From contig CATNVA010000018.1 in assembly GCA_951217055.1 (NCBI GenBank), positions 1,798,001 through 1,862,000 on the forward strand: 64,000 nucleotides of DNA, read 5' to 3'. A program made the translations under genes and the position numbers. Under the pieces are notes generated by a model. The model was not told the origin of the DNA. It did no database searches and saw only the letters and a list, made by a program, of their open reading frames with translations. Shown piece by piece: positions 44,746 through 56,045 of this stretch; the stretch's first letter is position 1; each line of letters opens with the position of its first letter. The stretch comes from Gerris lacustris. Taxonomy: Eukaryota > Arthropoda > Insecta > Hemiptera > Gerridae.

Positions 44746-45949
44746 CCAAGAAGTCATGGAAATCTGAGGAGTGCGCTAGTGTCGATGTTTTGGTGTCATG
44801 TATAGTCAGTTTTTAATAAAATAGACCACTGTCAAAAAACCCAGTGTTGTTCTTTTGTTATAAATAATTTTATTTTTGATAACTTCTATATTTTTTGCTA
44901 TAGGCAAGACTGTACCTGATAAGAAATCACTAATAATATACGATAATATCTTTATATTATTATTTATTGATTATTCATTATAATATTCTTTAAATTTAAA
45001 TCGATTTTCTTTTTTCTTAATCTATTTTTCCGGCTGGGTACTTTAAGTCCCTGTGATCATAACTTAAGCCATTTAAACTTCCAATATGCGACTTAATTAT
45101 TTTTTATCTAGGATATGGGGGATAAACCTGGCTATGTGAGTTTTGAAACGTTAGGAAAAATTAAATATTACTAATTATTTTATGAGAAAATTATGTTTTT
45201 ATTTAAATGTAAAAATATTAAAATATGAATAAAAAAAAATCTTTATTTCCGCACTAGTGCGGAAATATAGAAGAATTGTGAAACACGCATGCCATCTACG
45301 AAAAACATCACTTTCTACGCATCTAACCAGAGATAAAATATATATCAATCGTAGATAGAAGTAATTTTTGAAAATTCGTGAAACGAAGAAGCTATGTTGT
45401 ATGTTTTCTTTTTCCAACTGATACGAGATTGAGTTAGGTTAACTGATAACATCACAGTGTTGACAACCTTACTACTTTAAACTTCTCAATAATGAAACTG
45501 AGTAATGCTTTTATTTTGTTATTTTTGAAAATTATAATGAACACACGATTTCAGAAATATTTATTCACTGTGATTCATTTGGCTTATGTTCGCATACAAG
45601 TTGGTTCTTTGCAGGTACAAAAGAACTAAGTAGCGACACTTAGTGCATTTGGATCAAACCTTTGATCCAAAGGGCGTAACATACAACTACATAGGCCCTT
45701 CTGATTTACACGCACATTCTGGAAAAAAAAGGCTCAAGTGTCATTTGAGTCACTTAGGCCTTTTCTATCAATGTTGAACAGCAAATGTGAGTGGTGCCCT
45801 TCAGATCAGATTGTTTTTATAATTATAGACTCGTCTGAGACTTAAGCCGTTTGTACCAATGGAAAGAGCAGCATTTTTTGGTCAAGAAGACGTAAAAACC
45901 TAATTTTCGTAAAAATTACAACTTTAAATTAATAAAAATTGAGCAACAT
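44746..45949. other. AT-rich stretch, nothing identified
   Basis: GTTGGTTCTTTGCAGGTACAAAAGAA near 45600 looks like an isolated splice-site-like sequence. No gene could be supported. Confidence 0.35.
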
Positions 45950-46110
45950 ACCGTGAGACCGACAGACAGACCCGGAACCAAAGATGTTTCCTGATGTCTG
46001 AAACGGATTCTTGTCTTGGAATTTTTGAAATCGGAGTTCTACAAATTATCTGTTCTTCAGAACGATCACGTAACTTCCGTTACCTTGGGTAAGCTCGGAA
46101 GCAAAATCAA
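45950..46110 (-). repeat. Dispersed repeat family F2, copy (minus)
   Basis: GACCGACAGACAGACCCGG, then GATGTTTCCTGATGTCTGAA, CTTGGAATTTTTGAAATCGG, TTCTTCAGAACGATCACGTA and CCGTTACCTTGGGTAAGCTC are the inverse of the F2 order at 21735-21910. Confidence 0.8.
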
Positions 46111-46509
46111 AACAATTTTTACTGATATTATTAAAATAATAAAAATAATGGAGCTAAACACAAAACTACTTATCTATCGTGTGACTATTAAAAAATCTAG
46201 TAATAGAAAAAAATCTCGAGTGGGGGGGGGGGGGGCGCACCCTCTGGAGCCGAACTCAAGCACTAGGGCATTTTTTTGCGGAAATGAGAAGGGGTTTACT
46301 ATTTATTTAAAACTCCTAAATGTGTAGTTGTGTATACTGATTAAACAATGTACTACTTTATGTTATATTTTAATAATTAAACTGTGTACTACTTTGTTAG
46401 TGGTGCATTTTATATTATTGTGTTTGGGTAATTGGCGAGAAAATGTTATTTAGATTTATTAGGGTATATTTCGACATCCTTGCGTACTATTTCTATTATT
46501 TATAATATT

Positions 46510-47310
46510 TTTTATAATTCATGGTTTTCTCTTCCATACTTCTATAAGCTGCCTCCATCAGCTATCTTTTATATTTATTCGTTTCTGAATTAAGAATTGT
46601 TGTAAGTTTAATGTGATCTTCTAATGCAGTTTTGTTAGTGCCATTACTAAGCTCAATTTCTTCTGCAATGCAAGTTGCTAACCTTATTTATTTTTATTCC
46701 TATTTTCGAGTCACACTTACTACCAAACAATAATAATACTGCATCCAATTTGACCCAAACCCAATTCAACTACGAGTACCTCAACCTAGGCTTATTTTCA
46801 AATTAAACCTATTATTTATAATAAACTAATTTTTAATATTTACCCATTAAATCCATAAATTCAATTTGGTTTAGACAATGGTACCTTTTGACACAAATGC
46901 ATAACCCAGAAACCCAACCATAAATATTAGAGCCAAAATGTTATAGATCATTAACCTATATACAAGGATTGAGTGGAAAAATTAAGCGCACCTTTCGAAA
47001 ATTTGACTGTAGTAACATAGGTTTTGGAATGAAGCCTAAAAACAAAATTCAAAATAGATTTTTTACGAACACTGAGGATAAATTATACAAAGAAGAACTT
47101 GGCAACTAGCATTGCAGAAGAATCGAGCTTTGTAATGGTAGTAATATTACTGCAGTAGTAGATCATATTAAACTTGGAGGACATAAAATTTAATTTTCAA
47201 AATATAATAATTATCAATTCAGAAACGAATAAATACCAAATATTGCTGATGGAGGCAGCTTGTAAACGTATGGAAGAGAAAACCATGAATTATAAAACAG
47301 ATTTAAAAGA
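46510..47310. repeat. Inverted pair of a protein-like ~200-bp segment
   Basis: 46515-46690 (ATTCATGGTTTTCTCTTCC, AAGCTGCCTCCATCAGC, TTATTCGTTTCTGAATT, TTCTTCTGCAATGC.AGTTGC) is the inverse of 47100-47300. In the plus frame the right copy reads SETNKYQILLMEAACKRMEE followed by KTMNYKTDL, a coiled-coil-like stretch. This suggests a decayed coding sequence present twice. The family is not recognised; a retroelement gag is possible. Confidence 0.65.
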
Positions 47311-47584
47311 TTTCAATAAAATTAATGTCAATTTTACAATATGTTAGACCGGCTTCACAAAAGAAATGTAAACAATCCTTGAACTGGTGTATTCAAGTAA
47401 TATTGCCACTAATGAACTCACTTTATCATAATAAATAAAAATCACAGGGAACTACTTGCGTCCAAGTGCCATTTAGTGTTTCGTTGATGATTAAGCATAC
47501 CCGTTATATAATTATGATTATATTTTTCTTCAACCTCAAGGGGGGGTCGCAATGTTTTTTATCGGTAATAATGACAAGATGAAA

Positions 47585-48070
47585 TACATTTTTCAGGAAT
47601 TTTCATCGTCCCACGATAAGGTATTAGCATGAATTATTTCGAAATTTTTAGGAAGAGCCGTTATATAGTGGTTAGGGGGGGGGGGGATTTTTATGGGTAT
47701 ATTATGACTTATATAACCAATAAAGAATGCGTAATTTAAAAAAGCATATGTATATTTGTATCCTACTCTTCAGCAGCTTTCATTTGACACCCCACTCAAA
47801 ATTAGAAAAAAAAATTGGGCGCACTTCATATTGTCGCCCTCAAAATTGGAATTACATCGCCCCACAATATGGTATTAGCATGAATTATTTCGAAGTTTTA
47901 AGACCAGCCGTCATATAGTGGTTGGGGAGGTTTTTTTTGGGAGTATATTTTAACTTATTTTACCAATAAGGAATGAAAAATTTTAAAAAAAGCATATATA
48001 TATTTGTAACCTACTCTTCAGCAGCTTTTATTTGACACCCCAGTCGAAATTTTTTTAAAAAATATAATTT
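47585..48070 (+). repeat. Satellite S1, ~290-bp unit, about 1.7 copies
   Basis: ATTAGCATGAATTATTTCGAA recurs at about 47624 and 47874, with a G-tract after ATATAGTGGTT, then ATTTTAACTTA/ATTATGACTTA, CCTACTCTTCAGCAGCTTT and ATTTGACACCCCA. It is the same unit as the larger array at 59565-60940. Confidence 0.85.
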
Positions 48071-48899
48071 TTTTTTAAAAAATATAAATTTTTGAGTTCA
48101 CCAATTGTTTCCGAATTGCGCATACACATCAGGTTGAGTCAAACATTTCTTTTTTGGAAATCGAAAAACATGTAGTGATAAAAACTTGTTACTATGCTAA
48201 AAACAAAAGATCCCAAAATTTAGGCTCATTTGAAGAACTGCTAGGTGGCGCCCCGTCGCTTTGAAGTTTGATGTATGTGAAATTCTTATAAAATAGCCAT
48301 GTTGTGGTGTTTTGTATTATTTGTTGGTGTTAAAATATATGATGAGTGTAGATTTACTGTTAAATATATTTTATAGACATTTAGTTCTTATGGAAACTAC
48401 ATAGTTTAAATAATTAAGTTGTTTATTTTAGCCGGTAAGTGATGACATATATAATATTTTCGAAACAATTAGCAAAAAATAAATTCCGCCGAAGCTAAAT
48501 GCCAAGTTTAGGTAAAAGGAACTTAATATTTTTTTTCATTATTAGTTTATTTCGTAATCGTCATATATATAGCTTATAAAAAACTAAAAAAATAGTTTAA
48601 ATTGTGATATTAGTATTTTTATGAAATTACATACATAGTCATTAAGTGGAAGAAAGCAGTACGTAATAGACTGCCTCAATGCTAAACCACTGCCAGTTTA
48701 CTTATTATTTTTATTTTATAGAAAAACTAGTAACATGTTTTCACTAATTATTTTTTTACTCATAATTAGCAACTACCTTCTTAAAAAAAATGTTTTTTCT
48801 AATAAAAAAACATTTTTAAATTAACGAGAAAAAATAAAACAAAATAAATAAAATAATCTTCCTTTATTTTTATTTTTACTTAGTGACTACTATTTTTCT

Positions 48900-49770
48900 A
48901 CAGCCCATCTAAGGGCATAGGCCTCTCCCAAAATCTGTTTACCCTCAACAATTATCAAGATGTTCATAGAAAGTTTGTACATGTTCTTCAGCATATTGTG
49001 TTGTGGGTGCGTATACCTGGATTAAAGTCAAGTATTTCTCCTTTGCTATGTTAACTGGAAGACTGGCTACTCTGTCTGAAACTGGTTCTCGACATGTTCT
49101 GGGCCTCTTCTTCTTTAGCTATATACCCTGCTCCTCTCTGGTCGCTTCTAACGCCGTAGTGCATAGAAGTACAGGCCGATTTTAATTTTATTACTCTCTC
49201 TCCTTTTCTTCTAACTTGCGCTAATCCCAGAATGTGAATAACCCAAGTCTGAAGAGCCTCTTCTAACTCATCTAGTCTCCAAGAAGATGACAGGGTTCTT
49301 ACATTTAAAGTACCGATATTCAATGTTTATTTTTTTCCCCTTTGGATTTTCTATTCCCTCTATTTGTTTTTGGGAGGTTTGGGTCATAATCTACTTGGCC
49401 GACCACGCTTACTAGGAGATTCGAGCTCGTACTAGTGATGATATCGTTGCTTCCTTTAACCTTTTGGCTCTTCGACTCTTGTTTCCATGTCCCACTTCGG
49501 GGACGAAAAAACGCTTTTAACCCTTTTTGACTTGAGTGATCTTCCGGTTTACTTTTTTTACAATCTTTTGCTTGGGTATTCTTACTGCCCGGTGATACAC
49601 TTATGTCTCTTTTCTGTCTTGTAACTTTTCGTTAATAAATGTTTCGGTCTAAGTCCTTTATAATAAATAATAAGTTTATCATATCGTATGATGGCAAATT
49701 TTCCGTTTTCTCTAGCTTCTATCATTATAAAAAGATTTCCTTTTTTCCCTGTTAGAATTTTTCAATTGTG
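48900..49770 (-). pseudogene. LINE fragment: ORF1 tail and endonuclease start
   Basis: On the minus strand, ARENGKFAIIRYDKLII (about 49680-49735) matches the ORF1 C-terminus seen at 4012-4461. After a stop-rich linker comes MNIGTLNVRTLSSSWRLDEL (49323), HILGLAQVRRKGERVIKL and, in another frame near 48960-49030, LTLIQVYAPTTQYAEEHVQT. This is the N-terminal half of an RTE/CFDP2-like endonuclease, where the glutamate of the usual EVRR is changed to glutamine. The reverse transcriptase is absent. Frameshifts and stops make it non-functional. It is related to, but diverged from, the LINE at 891-4495. Confidence 0.75.
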
Positions 49771-50175
49771 AAGAAGTTAAAAATAGAAATTACTTCTCTA
49801 TATTATTTAGCTTACCTCTGTATAATATTTAATGTGAAATATTATGTCAGCTAAGAGCTGCCAGATCTTGCAGCTCGCAATCGCTTATAATGTTATTATT
49901 TCTAATAAAAAAATATTAATTGGATGTATATGCCCCCCTCCCCCCTCCCTATTCTCAATAAGGGGGAGGGGTATAAAATACACTCTTTTAAATTATTTGT
50001 TGAAAACCTGTTATTAGTTTTTCTATAATATCAAAATAACAAGTAAAATGCTATTGGTATAGCATTGAGGCATTCTATTACGCACTGCTTGCTTCCAGTA
50101 TACTATGTAATTTCATAAAAAATACTAATATCACAATTTCAATTACATTATTTGATTTTTTAAGCTATTCATATA

Positions 50176-51522
50176 GGCCAAGAGCGTTAGCTCAAAAAAG
50201 GCCCTTAATGGGAAAAAATTCGGGGAAAGCTGAATTTTGGTTGATGGCTTTATTTTGGTCCCCTGATGAACATACTAAGTTTTCCCCCTCGAGGGAGGTC
50301 GGCGTTGCCCGCCATTTTGAAAAAAAGGGACCAAAATACGGTTTTTGGCCAATAAATTCGTTCTCATCGATGATACGACAAAAATAGTTATTACCAAATT
50401 TGTGGGGCTTTAAATTGTCTACAAAAAAGGTTCGATGTCATTATACGCTAAAGTCAATAGTTTCGAAGCTATTGCGCCGCAAAGTGCCACACTTTTAGTG
50501 TATTATTACCCCTACCGGTTTTGCTTGTCATATTATTTATTGTTTCTGAGGGACAAAATATAGCGCTATAGCTTCGAAACTATTGACTTTAGCGTATAAT
50601 GACATCGAACTGTCTGTCACTCTGTACGGTTCCAATAACTTTTGAATAAAAAGAGATAAAAACGTGAAACTTTCCAATATTAAAAATCGTTTTGACGCGC
50701 ACACAGGAAAAATATAGTGAACTCAAAATTATCAGCTGTTCAAATCCAAAATGGCGGATAACTGCCGTCATGTGAAAAAAATATTTTTTTTAAATTTTAA
50801 GTGGGGTATCAAATGAAAGGTATTGAAGAGTAGATTACAAAAATATATATCACTTGTAGAAAGCGTTTAATTTTTCCCGTCATTTTGTCAAAAACATCGA
50901 AATTTAGCTTGTCCCCCCCCCCCCCTAAAACTATATTTCCGCTCTTACTAAAAATATAGAAAAATATGCAAAATGTGCAGTCTGATGGGCCAAAGAAAAA
51001 ATAAGAATAGCAACTTGGTCGGATTAACTGGGAATCCAAGATGGCGGCTAATTGCTGTCAATGAATGAAAAAAAAATGTAATGAAAAAAATATTTTTTCA
51101 AAATTTTGAGTGGATTGAAGAGTGGATTACAAAAATATATAACACGTGTGGAAAGCGTTTAATTTTCTACGCCATTTTGTCAAAAACATCCAAATCCCCC
51201 CCCCCCCCATCTATTAATTTGATGTTTACAACACCAACGAAACCCTTTTTACGTAAGACTTCACGCACTACCAATTTATTTGTAGACAATTTAAAGCCCC
51301 ACAAATTTGTTAATAACTATTTTTGTCGTATCATCGATGCGAACGAATTTATTGGCCAAAAACCGTATTTTGGTCCCTTTTTTTCAAAATGGCGGGCAAC
51401 GCCGACCTCCCTCGAAGGGGAAAACTTAGTATGTTCATCAGGGGACCAAAATAAAGCCATAAACCAAAATTCAGCTTTCCCCGATTTTTTTCTCGTTCAA
51501 AATCTTTGGCCCTTGGCCTAAT
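50176..51522. mobile_element. Foldback element family FB1, copy 1, with internal insertion
   Basis: The left arm 50177-50434 (TAGGCCAAGAGCGTTAGCTC, GGTCCCCTGATGAACATAC, GACCAAAATACGGTTTTTGG, CTCATCGATGATACGACAAA) is the inverse of 51279-51521. An inner hairpin, GCTAAAGTCAATAGTTTCGA at 50445 against its inverse ending at 50600, continues the left arm. F4 sequence (50605-51190) interrupts the palindrome. The bases ATA flank both ends within an otherwise continuous older repeat, consistent with a 3-bp duplication. No ORF. Confidence 0.8.
50605..51190 (+). repeat. Dispersed repeat family F4, copy 2 with partial tandem copy
   Basis: Same order of blocks as 30340-30640; GGCGGATAACTGCCGTCA, TTTGACGCGCACACAGGAA and GGTATCAAATGAAAGGTATT are found. 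ATGGCGGCTAATTGC to GTGTGGAAAGCGTTTAATTT repeats at 51040-51165. Two C-tracts (50912-50925 and 51196-51207) follow the copies of AAACATC.AAAT. Confidence 0.8.
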
Positions 51523-51639
51523 ATTTCGATTACGAAATATACTAAAAATAAAGAAAATATTATGTTGCTTTTACCTAAACTTGGCATGTAGCTTCGGAGG
51601 AATTTTAATTCCACCGAATTTAATCTACACTCAACGCCA

Positions 51640-52058
51640 TTATTTTCTATTCTTCGTTGGCTCCTTAACAAATTATAGTATTTAATTACATCACTAAAGG
51701 TTGGCGAATCAATATTTAGCTCACTAAATACTTAGAATAAGGATTACTCTGAACTGGAAATTCAGCTGATGCTCTAGTCTAGTATTTAGAAGCATCTGTC
51801 ATTCTCAACTTGCAACACTTCCCATTAAAAACTTATGAATTTAACTTTATAAAAGTATAATATTTCCCAACAAGAAAGGTCACAAAACGAAAGTGAATTA
51901 TAGAAGTTAACACTAGCAACGTATTGTTGATACTGAGTGAGAGTATGGCTAATGGTTAAGATAGAAGACAGGGCAAGGAACAAGGGTATGGTTCAAGGTA
52001 CCATAATTTAGTTTGGGAATTCATTAGCAGTACTCATTTAAGCGCTATTTCTTTTTAC
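51640..52058. other. AT-rich stretch inside the composite
   Basis: No gene or repeat recognised in this interval. Confidence 0.35.
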
Positions 52059-52188
52059 GTGCACATAATATTTCACATAAAATATTATACAGAGGTAAGC
52101 TAAATAATATAGAGAAGTTTTTGCTGTTTTTAACTTCTTCACAAAAAATTACCCAAAATCAGATTTGGGCACCTTACTGAATATGGCT

Positions 52189-52213
52189 CCCCCCCCCCCC
52201 CCCCCCCCCCCCC
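52189..52213. repeat. Poly-C tract, 25 bases
   Basis: An uninterrupted C run followed after AATTATCATTAA by GGGGGAAGGGAGGGGG (52227-52242), so the two can pair as a C/G stem. The sister segment at 49930-49970 has the same design (CCCCCCTCCCCCCTCCC and GGGGGAGGGG). Confidence 0.9.
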
Positions 52214-52884
52214 AATTATCATTAAGGGGGAAGGGAGGGGGTATAAAATTCACTCTTTTAAATGATTAGTGAAAACATGTTATTAGTTTTTCTATAAAAT
52301 AAAAATAATAAGTAAACTGGAAGTGGTTTAGCATTGAGGCAGTCTATTACGTACTGCTTTCTTCCACTTAATGACTATGTATGTAATTTCATAAAAAAAT
52401 ACTAATATCACAATTTAAACTAATTTTTTAGTTTTTTTATAAGCTATATATATGACGGTTACGATATAAACTAAAAATGAAAAAAAATATTAAGTTCCTT
52501 TTACCTAAACTTGGCATTTAGCTTCGGCGGAATTTATTTTTTGCTAATTGTTTCGAAAATATTATATATGTCATCACTTACCGGCTAAAATAAACAACTT
52601 AATTATTTAAACTATGTAGTTTCCATAAGAACTAAATGTCTATAAAATATATTTAACAGTAAATCTACACTCATCATATATTTTAACACCAACAAATAAT
52701 ACAAAACACCACAACATGGCTATTTTATAAGAATTTCACATACATCAAACTTCAAAGCGACGGGGCGCCACCTAGCAGTTCTTCAAATGAGCCCAAATTT
52801 TGGGATCTTTTGTTTCTAGCATAGTAACAAGTTTTTACTACTGCATGTTTTTAGATTTCTAAAAACAATTTTTTTCGACCCACT

Positions 52885-53330
52885 GTAATGCACATATTTA
52901 ATTTTTAACTTCTGTATATATTTCCTGAGGTTGGGTCAAAAAGTTGAACCCCTGGCAGAAGTATCTACAAATCCTTCAACAAATCTCTACAAATCTCTTT
53001 TGAGAAGTATCAGCAAACCCCTAAAAATTAAGTGAAAAATGTTACAATCATAAGAAATAAATTATTCATATGTTTGTGATATTGATCAATTTGAAATAAA
53101 ACGATATCTTCAATAAATTCAGAAAATATTTGGAGTTGATCGAATACTTCTGAGATATTGATTAAAATAAATCTGATTTTGTTGAATCTAAAACGAAGTG
53201 TAAACCATCACCTGTTAAAAACCTAATAAGTTTAAAAATGGTGAGCCAATCAGAGTGGCACATAGCATCCTATAGTGCATACTTTAATCATTTTATGCTT
53301 TTCGACCCATTATTGTCCAATTTATTTAAT
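52885..53330. other. Unassigned stretch with one short repeat piece
   Basis: 52887-52935 matches 35865-35905. The remainder holds nothing I can identify. Confidence 0.4.
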
Positions 53331-53530
53331 CTTGCTTCCGAGCTTACCGAAGGTTGCGATAGCTTTATGATCTTTCTGAACAGAGAAAATGTTTGATATA
53401 TCTGTGATTTCTCGTTTGTGTGTTGATGTCTGTGATTTCTTGTTTGTGTGTTGATGTCTGTCTGTGGGTCTGTCGGTCAATTCTCGCGAACCTCATATCT
53501 AAAAAACTATAGTCTTCCGATTTTAATAAA
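53331..53530 (+). repeat. Dispersed repeat family F2, copy
   Basis: CTTGCTTCCGAGCTTACCGA, AGGTTGCGATAGCTTTATGA, then a local duplication of TGTGATTTCT.GTTTGTGTGT (about 53401 and 53431), GTCTGTCTGTGGGTCTGTCG and AACCTCATATCTAAAAAACT. Confidence 0.75.
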
Positions 53531-53862
53531 TTTTGGATGGTAGTCATAATTAGTCCCATATAAGTTTCAACCTTCTGCGCCTATTTATTTACCTTCCACA
53601 AGGGCACAAACATACATTTATTTACTCCTATATTTCTACAACAGCACACATCTGAGTTTCATGAAATTAGGATGGTTTGTCATAAGTAGCCTGCAGATAG
53701 CACCAGATTAATTTCAAATGTCTGCGCTCTTTAAATTTTAAATAAATTAGTTTAGTTTAAGATAAGTTTAGTTGATCCTAAAGCATCTTCAGAAAAATTT
53801 TACTAAATCTGAAATTTAAAATTACAAATATTGAAAAAACAAAACAAAGTGATTCCACCAAA

Positions 53863-54979
53863 TAGTCCAGTCGACAGGTATTAAAAATAATGGGCTACCT
53901 TCCAAAAGGTCATAAAAACTTTTTTTTTTTTTTTATTGTATGTACCTAGACATTAGTTAAAAACCCAAGTTTTCGACCTCCTAGACCCTGTGCTAACCCA
54001 GAGGGGGGCCAAAATACGCGAAATTTTAGTGTTTCTTCTAGTTTTTTCTTTATAACTCTTTACCTATATGTCCTGAAAGAAAAGTGATCGTATCTTTCTT
54101 GTAGAGCACTAAATTTGCAACAGTTTTTATATACCACATTTTTTCCTAAACCCTATACTTTCCTGAAATATAGAGCTTCAAAGATGCAATATTTTTTTGA
54201 AAATATCAAAAATAACATCTTTTCTGAGGAGGAAAGGGGTCTATGTTTGTTATCCCTCCCCCACACAGTGATTACCACCACACAAATAACAAACCACAAA
54301 CAATTAACCACCACTAACCTCCGCAACTTGGGTTTTGCAGTTATTAAAAAAATATATTGCATCTTTGAAGCTATATATTTCGGAAAGTATAGGGTTTAGA
54401 AAAAAATGTGAAATTTAAAAATTGTTCCCCATTTAGTGCTCTGCAAGAAAGGATAAACAAAAATTCCCGAAAATTTAGTTTATATTAGGTAGGTGGCGGT
54501 TAGTATTGGTTACTAGTGGTTAGTAGTTGTAGTTAGTGGTGGTTATTTGTACTTCCATAGATAGAATATACCCAAAATATCTAACTGGGAGGGGAGGGAT
54601 AACACAAATAGACCCCTTTCGTCCTCAGATAAGATGTTATTTTTGATATTTTCAAAACAATATTGCATCTTTGAAGCTCTATATTTAGGAAAGTATAGGG
54701 TTTAGGAAAAAATGTGGTATATAAAAATTGTTGCAAATTTAGTGCTCTACAAGAAAAATACGATCTTTTTTTTGCAGGACATATAGGTAAAGAGTTATAA
54801 AGAAAAAACTAAAATTAACACTAAAATTTCGCGTATTTTTGCACCCCTCTGGGTTAGCACAGGGTCTAGGAGGTCGAAAACTTGGGTTTTTAACTAATGT
54901 CTAGGTACATACAATAAAAAAAAAGGAAAAAAGTTTTTATGATCTTTTGCAAGGTAAAATGTACTTGTCGACTGGACTA
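53863..54979. mobile_element. Foldback element family FB2, ~1.1 kb
   Basis: The ends TAGTCCAGTCGACA (53863) and TGTCGACTGGACTA (54966-54979) are inverse. Long arms follow: TGTACCTAGACATTAGTTAA, CTCCTAGACCCTGTGCTAAC, TTTATAACTCTTTACCTATA and AACCCTATACTTTCCTGAAA on the left to about 54265, and their inverses from about 54590 rightward. The central segment 54300-54560 contains a third, partial arm copy (54340-54450) and a GGTTAGTA/GTGGTTAG-rich stretch (54495-54550). No ORF of transposase type. Arms are close to identical except for small indels, suggesting recent formation or gene conversion. Confidence 0.85.
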
Positions 54980-55318
54980 AAAGGGTTTTGTTTCTTTTTT
55001 CCCATTTCAGATGGGAAAATGTTTTGATTGTTTAAAATAAAAAACATTTTGGCCCGCTTTAATCAATTTTGCAATCTTTATCACTTCATAGCGGTTTCGG
55101 TGTTGGTTTAACTAAAAAAAAATAGTCTGCCAATTGGAGTAGCATGTTATCACATCTTATCACGTACTTTATTTATTTCAAGCTATTACAAGCCATTATT
55201 GTCTAATTTGTTAGTTTCCCCCGTTTTATTAATGTATCAAAATTGTTTTATTTACATGAAGTAAAGTATCAATTTAGCAAAGTTGATGAGCGCAAACATT
55301 CAAATTAATCTGGGGCTA
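54980..55318. other. AT-rich stretch, nothing identified
   Basis: No ORF or repeat that I can support. Confidence 0.35.
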
Positions 55319-55341
55319 TCTGTGGGTTACTCGATAACTAT

Positions 55342-55674
55342 CTGACTATAAAACTTCTGACCACAGCTCTGGGTTCGATTCCCGGACCAGGCCCCCGCTC
55401 AATGTCCCCTCAGCATTGTTTAAACAAGTGGGAAGCTCCTCGAAAGAGTGGCGCTACCAGGGTTCGGCCTGGAAACCATGACGATGACACTCCTGGTTGT
55501 AATACAACCAGGAGGGGAGTCATGGTTAACGACCCCATCTTCACACGAGAGTAAAGATTTCGGTCCCTAACCCGGGTTTGTTCAATGGGTCCACCTAAGT
55601 GGCCTGCATCTCCAGGTGTAAATGCCCCCCCGGAATAAAAAATAAAATAAAAAAATATTAAAAATATAAAAAAA
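55342..55674 (+). mobile_element. tRNA-derived SINE with ~20-bp target-site duplications
   Basis: CTCTGGGTTCGATTCCCGG at 55367-55385 is a T-arm with the RNA polymerase III B box (GGTTCGATTCC), followed by ACCAGG as a remnant acceptor arm. A tRNA-unrelated body follows with an inverted repeat (ACTCCTGGTTGTAATACAACCAGGAG at about 55488-55513), then AATAAAAAATAAAATAAAAA as an A-rich tail. The flanks GTGGGTTACTCGATAACTAT (about 55321-55341) and GTGGGTTACTTTCGATAACT (from about 55676) are near-identical target duplications. The A box and 5' tRNA part are missing or diverged, so the copy may be 5'-truncated. Confidence 0.85.
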
Positions 55675-55867
55675 AGTGGGTTACTTTCGATAACTATGAA
55701 AGTTTCATACAAATCCGATAAGTACTTTTAAATAAGCTATAGGTATAAATAATTTTATGTTTGTGTGCATGTGAAAGAGAAACAAATGAGCGCAGAAGGT
55801 TGAAACGATTACATGGGACTAACAATGGCCTAATCATGATCTACCATAAAAATTTCATTAAAATTGG

Positions 55868-56045
55868 ACGTGTAGTTTCTAAGATATGATGGTTCGCAAA
55901 AATAGTACACGGAACCAAAAATGTTCCCTGATGTCTGAAACGGATTTCTGTCTTGGAATTTTTGAAATCGGAGACCTAAACATTTTTCGTTCTTCAGAAC
56001 GATCACGTAGCTTCCACTACCTTCGATAATCTCGGAAGAAATATT
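55868..56045 (-). repeat. Dispersed repeat family F2, copy (minus)
   Basis: GTTTCTAAGATATGATGGTT, CGGAACCAAAAATGTTCCCT, GATGTCTGAAACGGATTTCT, CTTGGAATTTTTGAAATCGG and TTCTTCAGAACGATCACGTA are the inverse of F2. Confidence 0.82.

Larger units (their letters stand above)
48145..52870. mobile_element. Composite foldback region with ~640-bp inverted arms
   Basis: 48145-48790 is the near-exact inverse of 52230-52870. Landmarks include GAACTGCTAGGTGGCGCCCC, TTAAGTTGTTTATTTTAGCC, CCGCCGAAGCTAAATGCCAA and GGAAGAAAGCAGTACGTAAT. A second direct copy of the right-arm segment is present at 49925-50170 plus 51525-51640, split by a nested foldback element (50176-51522). A further pair, 49775-49855 and 52060-52140, is inverted. 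A broken LINE (48900-49770) lies between. Thus at least two copies of one long-armed foldback family, one LINE and one other foldback are nested here. Confidence 0.75.

Noticed and set aside
54115..54399. 94-codon ORF overlapping FB2
   Set aside because: It crosses from a foldback arm into the centre and reads again into the third arm copy; not a protein.
55365..55390. Possible functional tRNA gene
   Set aside because: Only the T-arm and part of the acceptor are present; there is an A-rich tail and target duplications, so it is a SINE.
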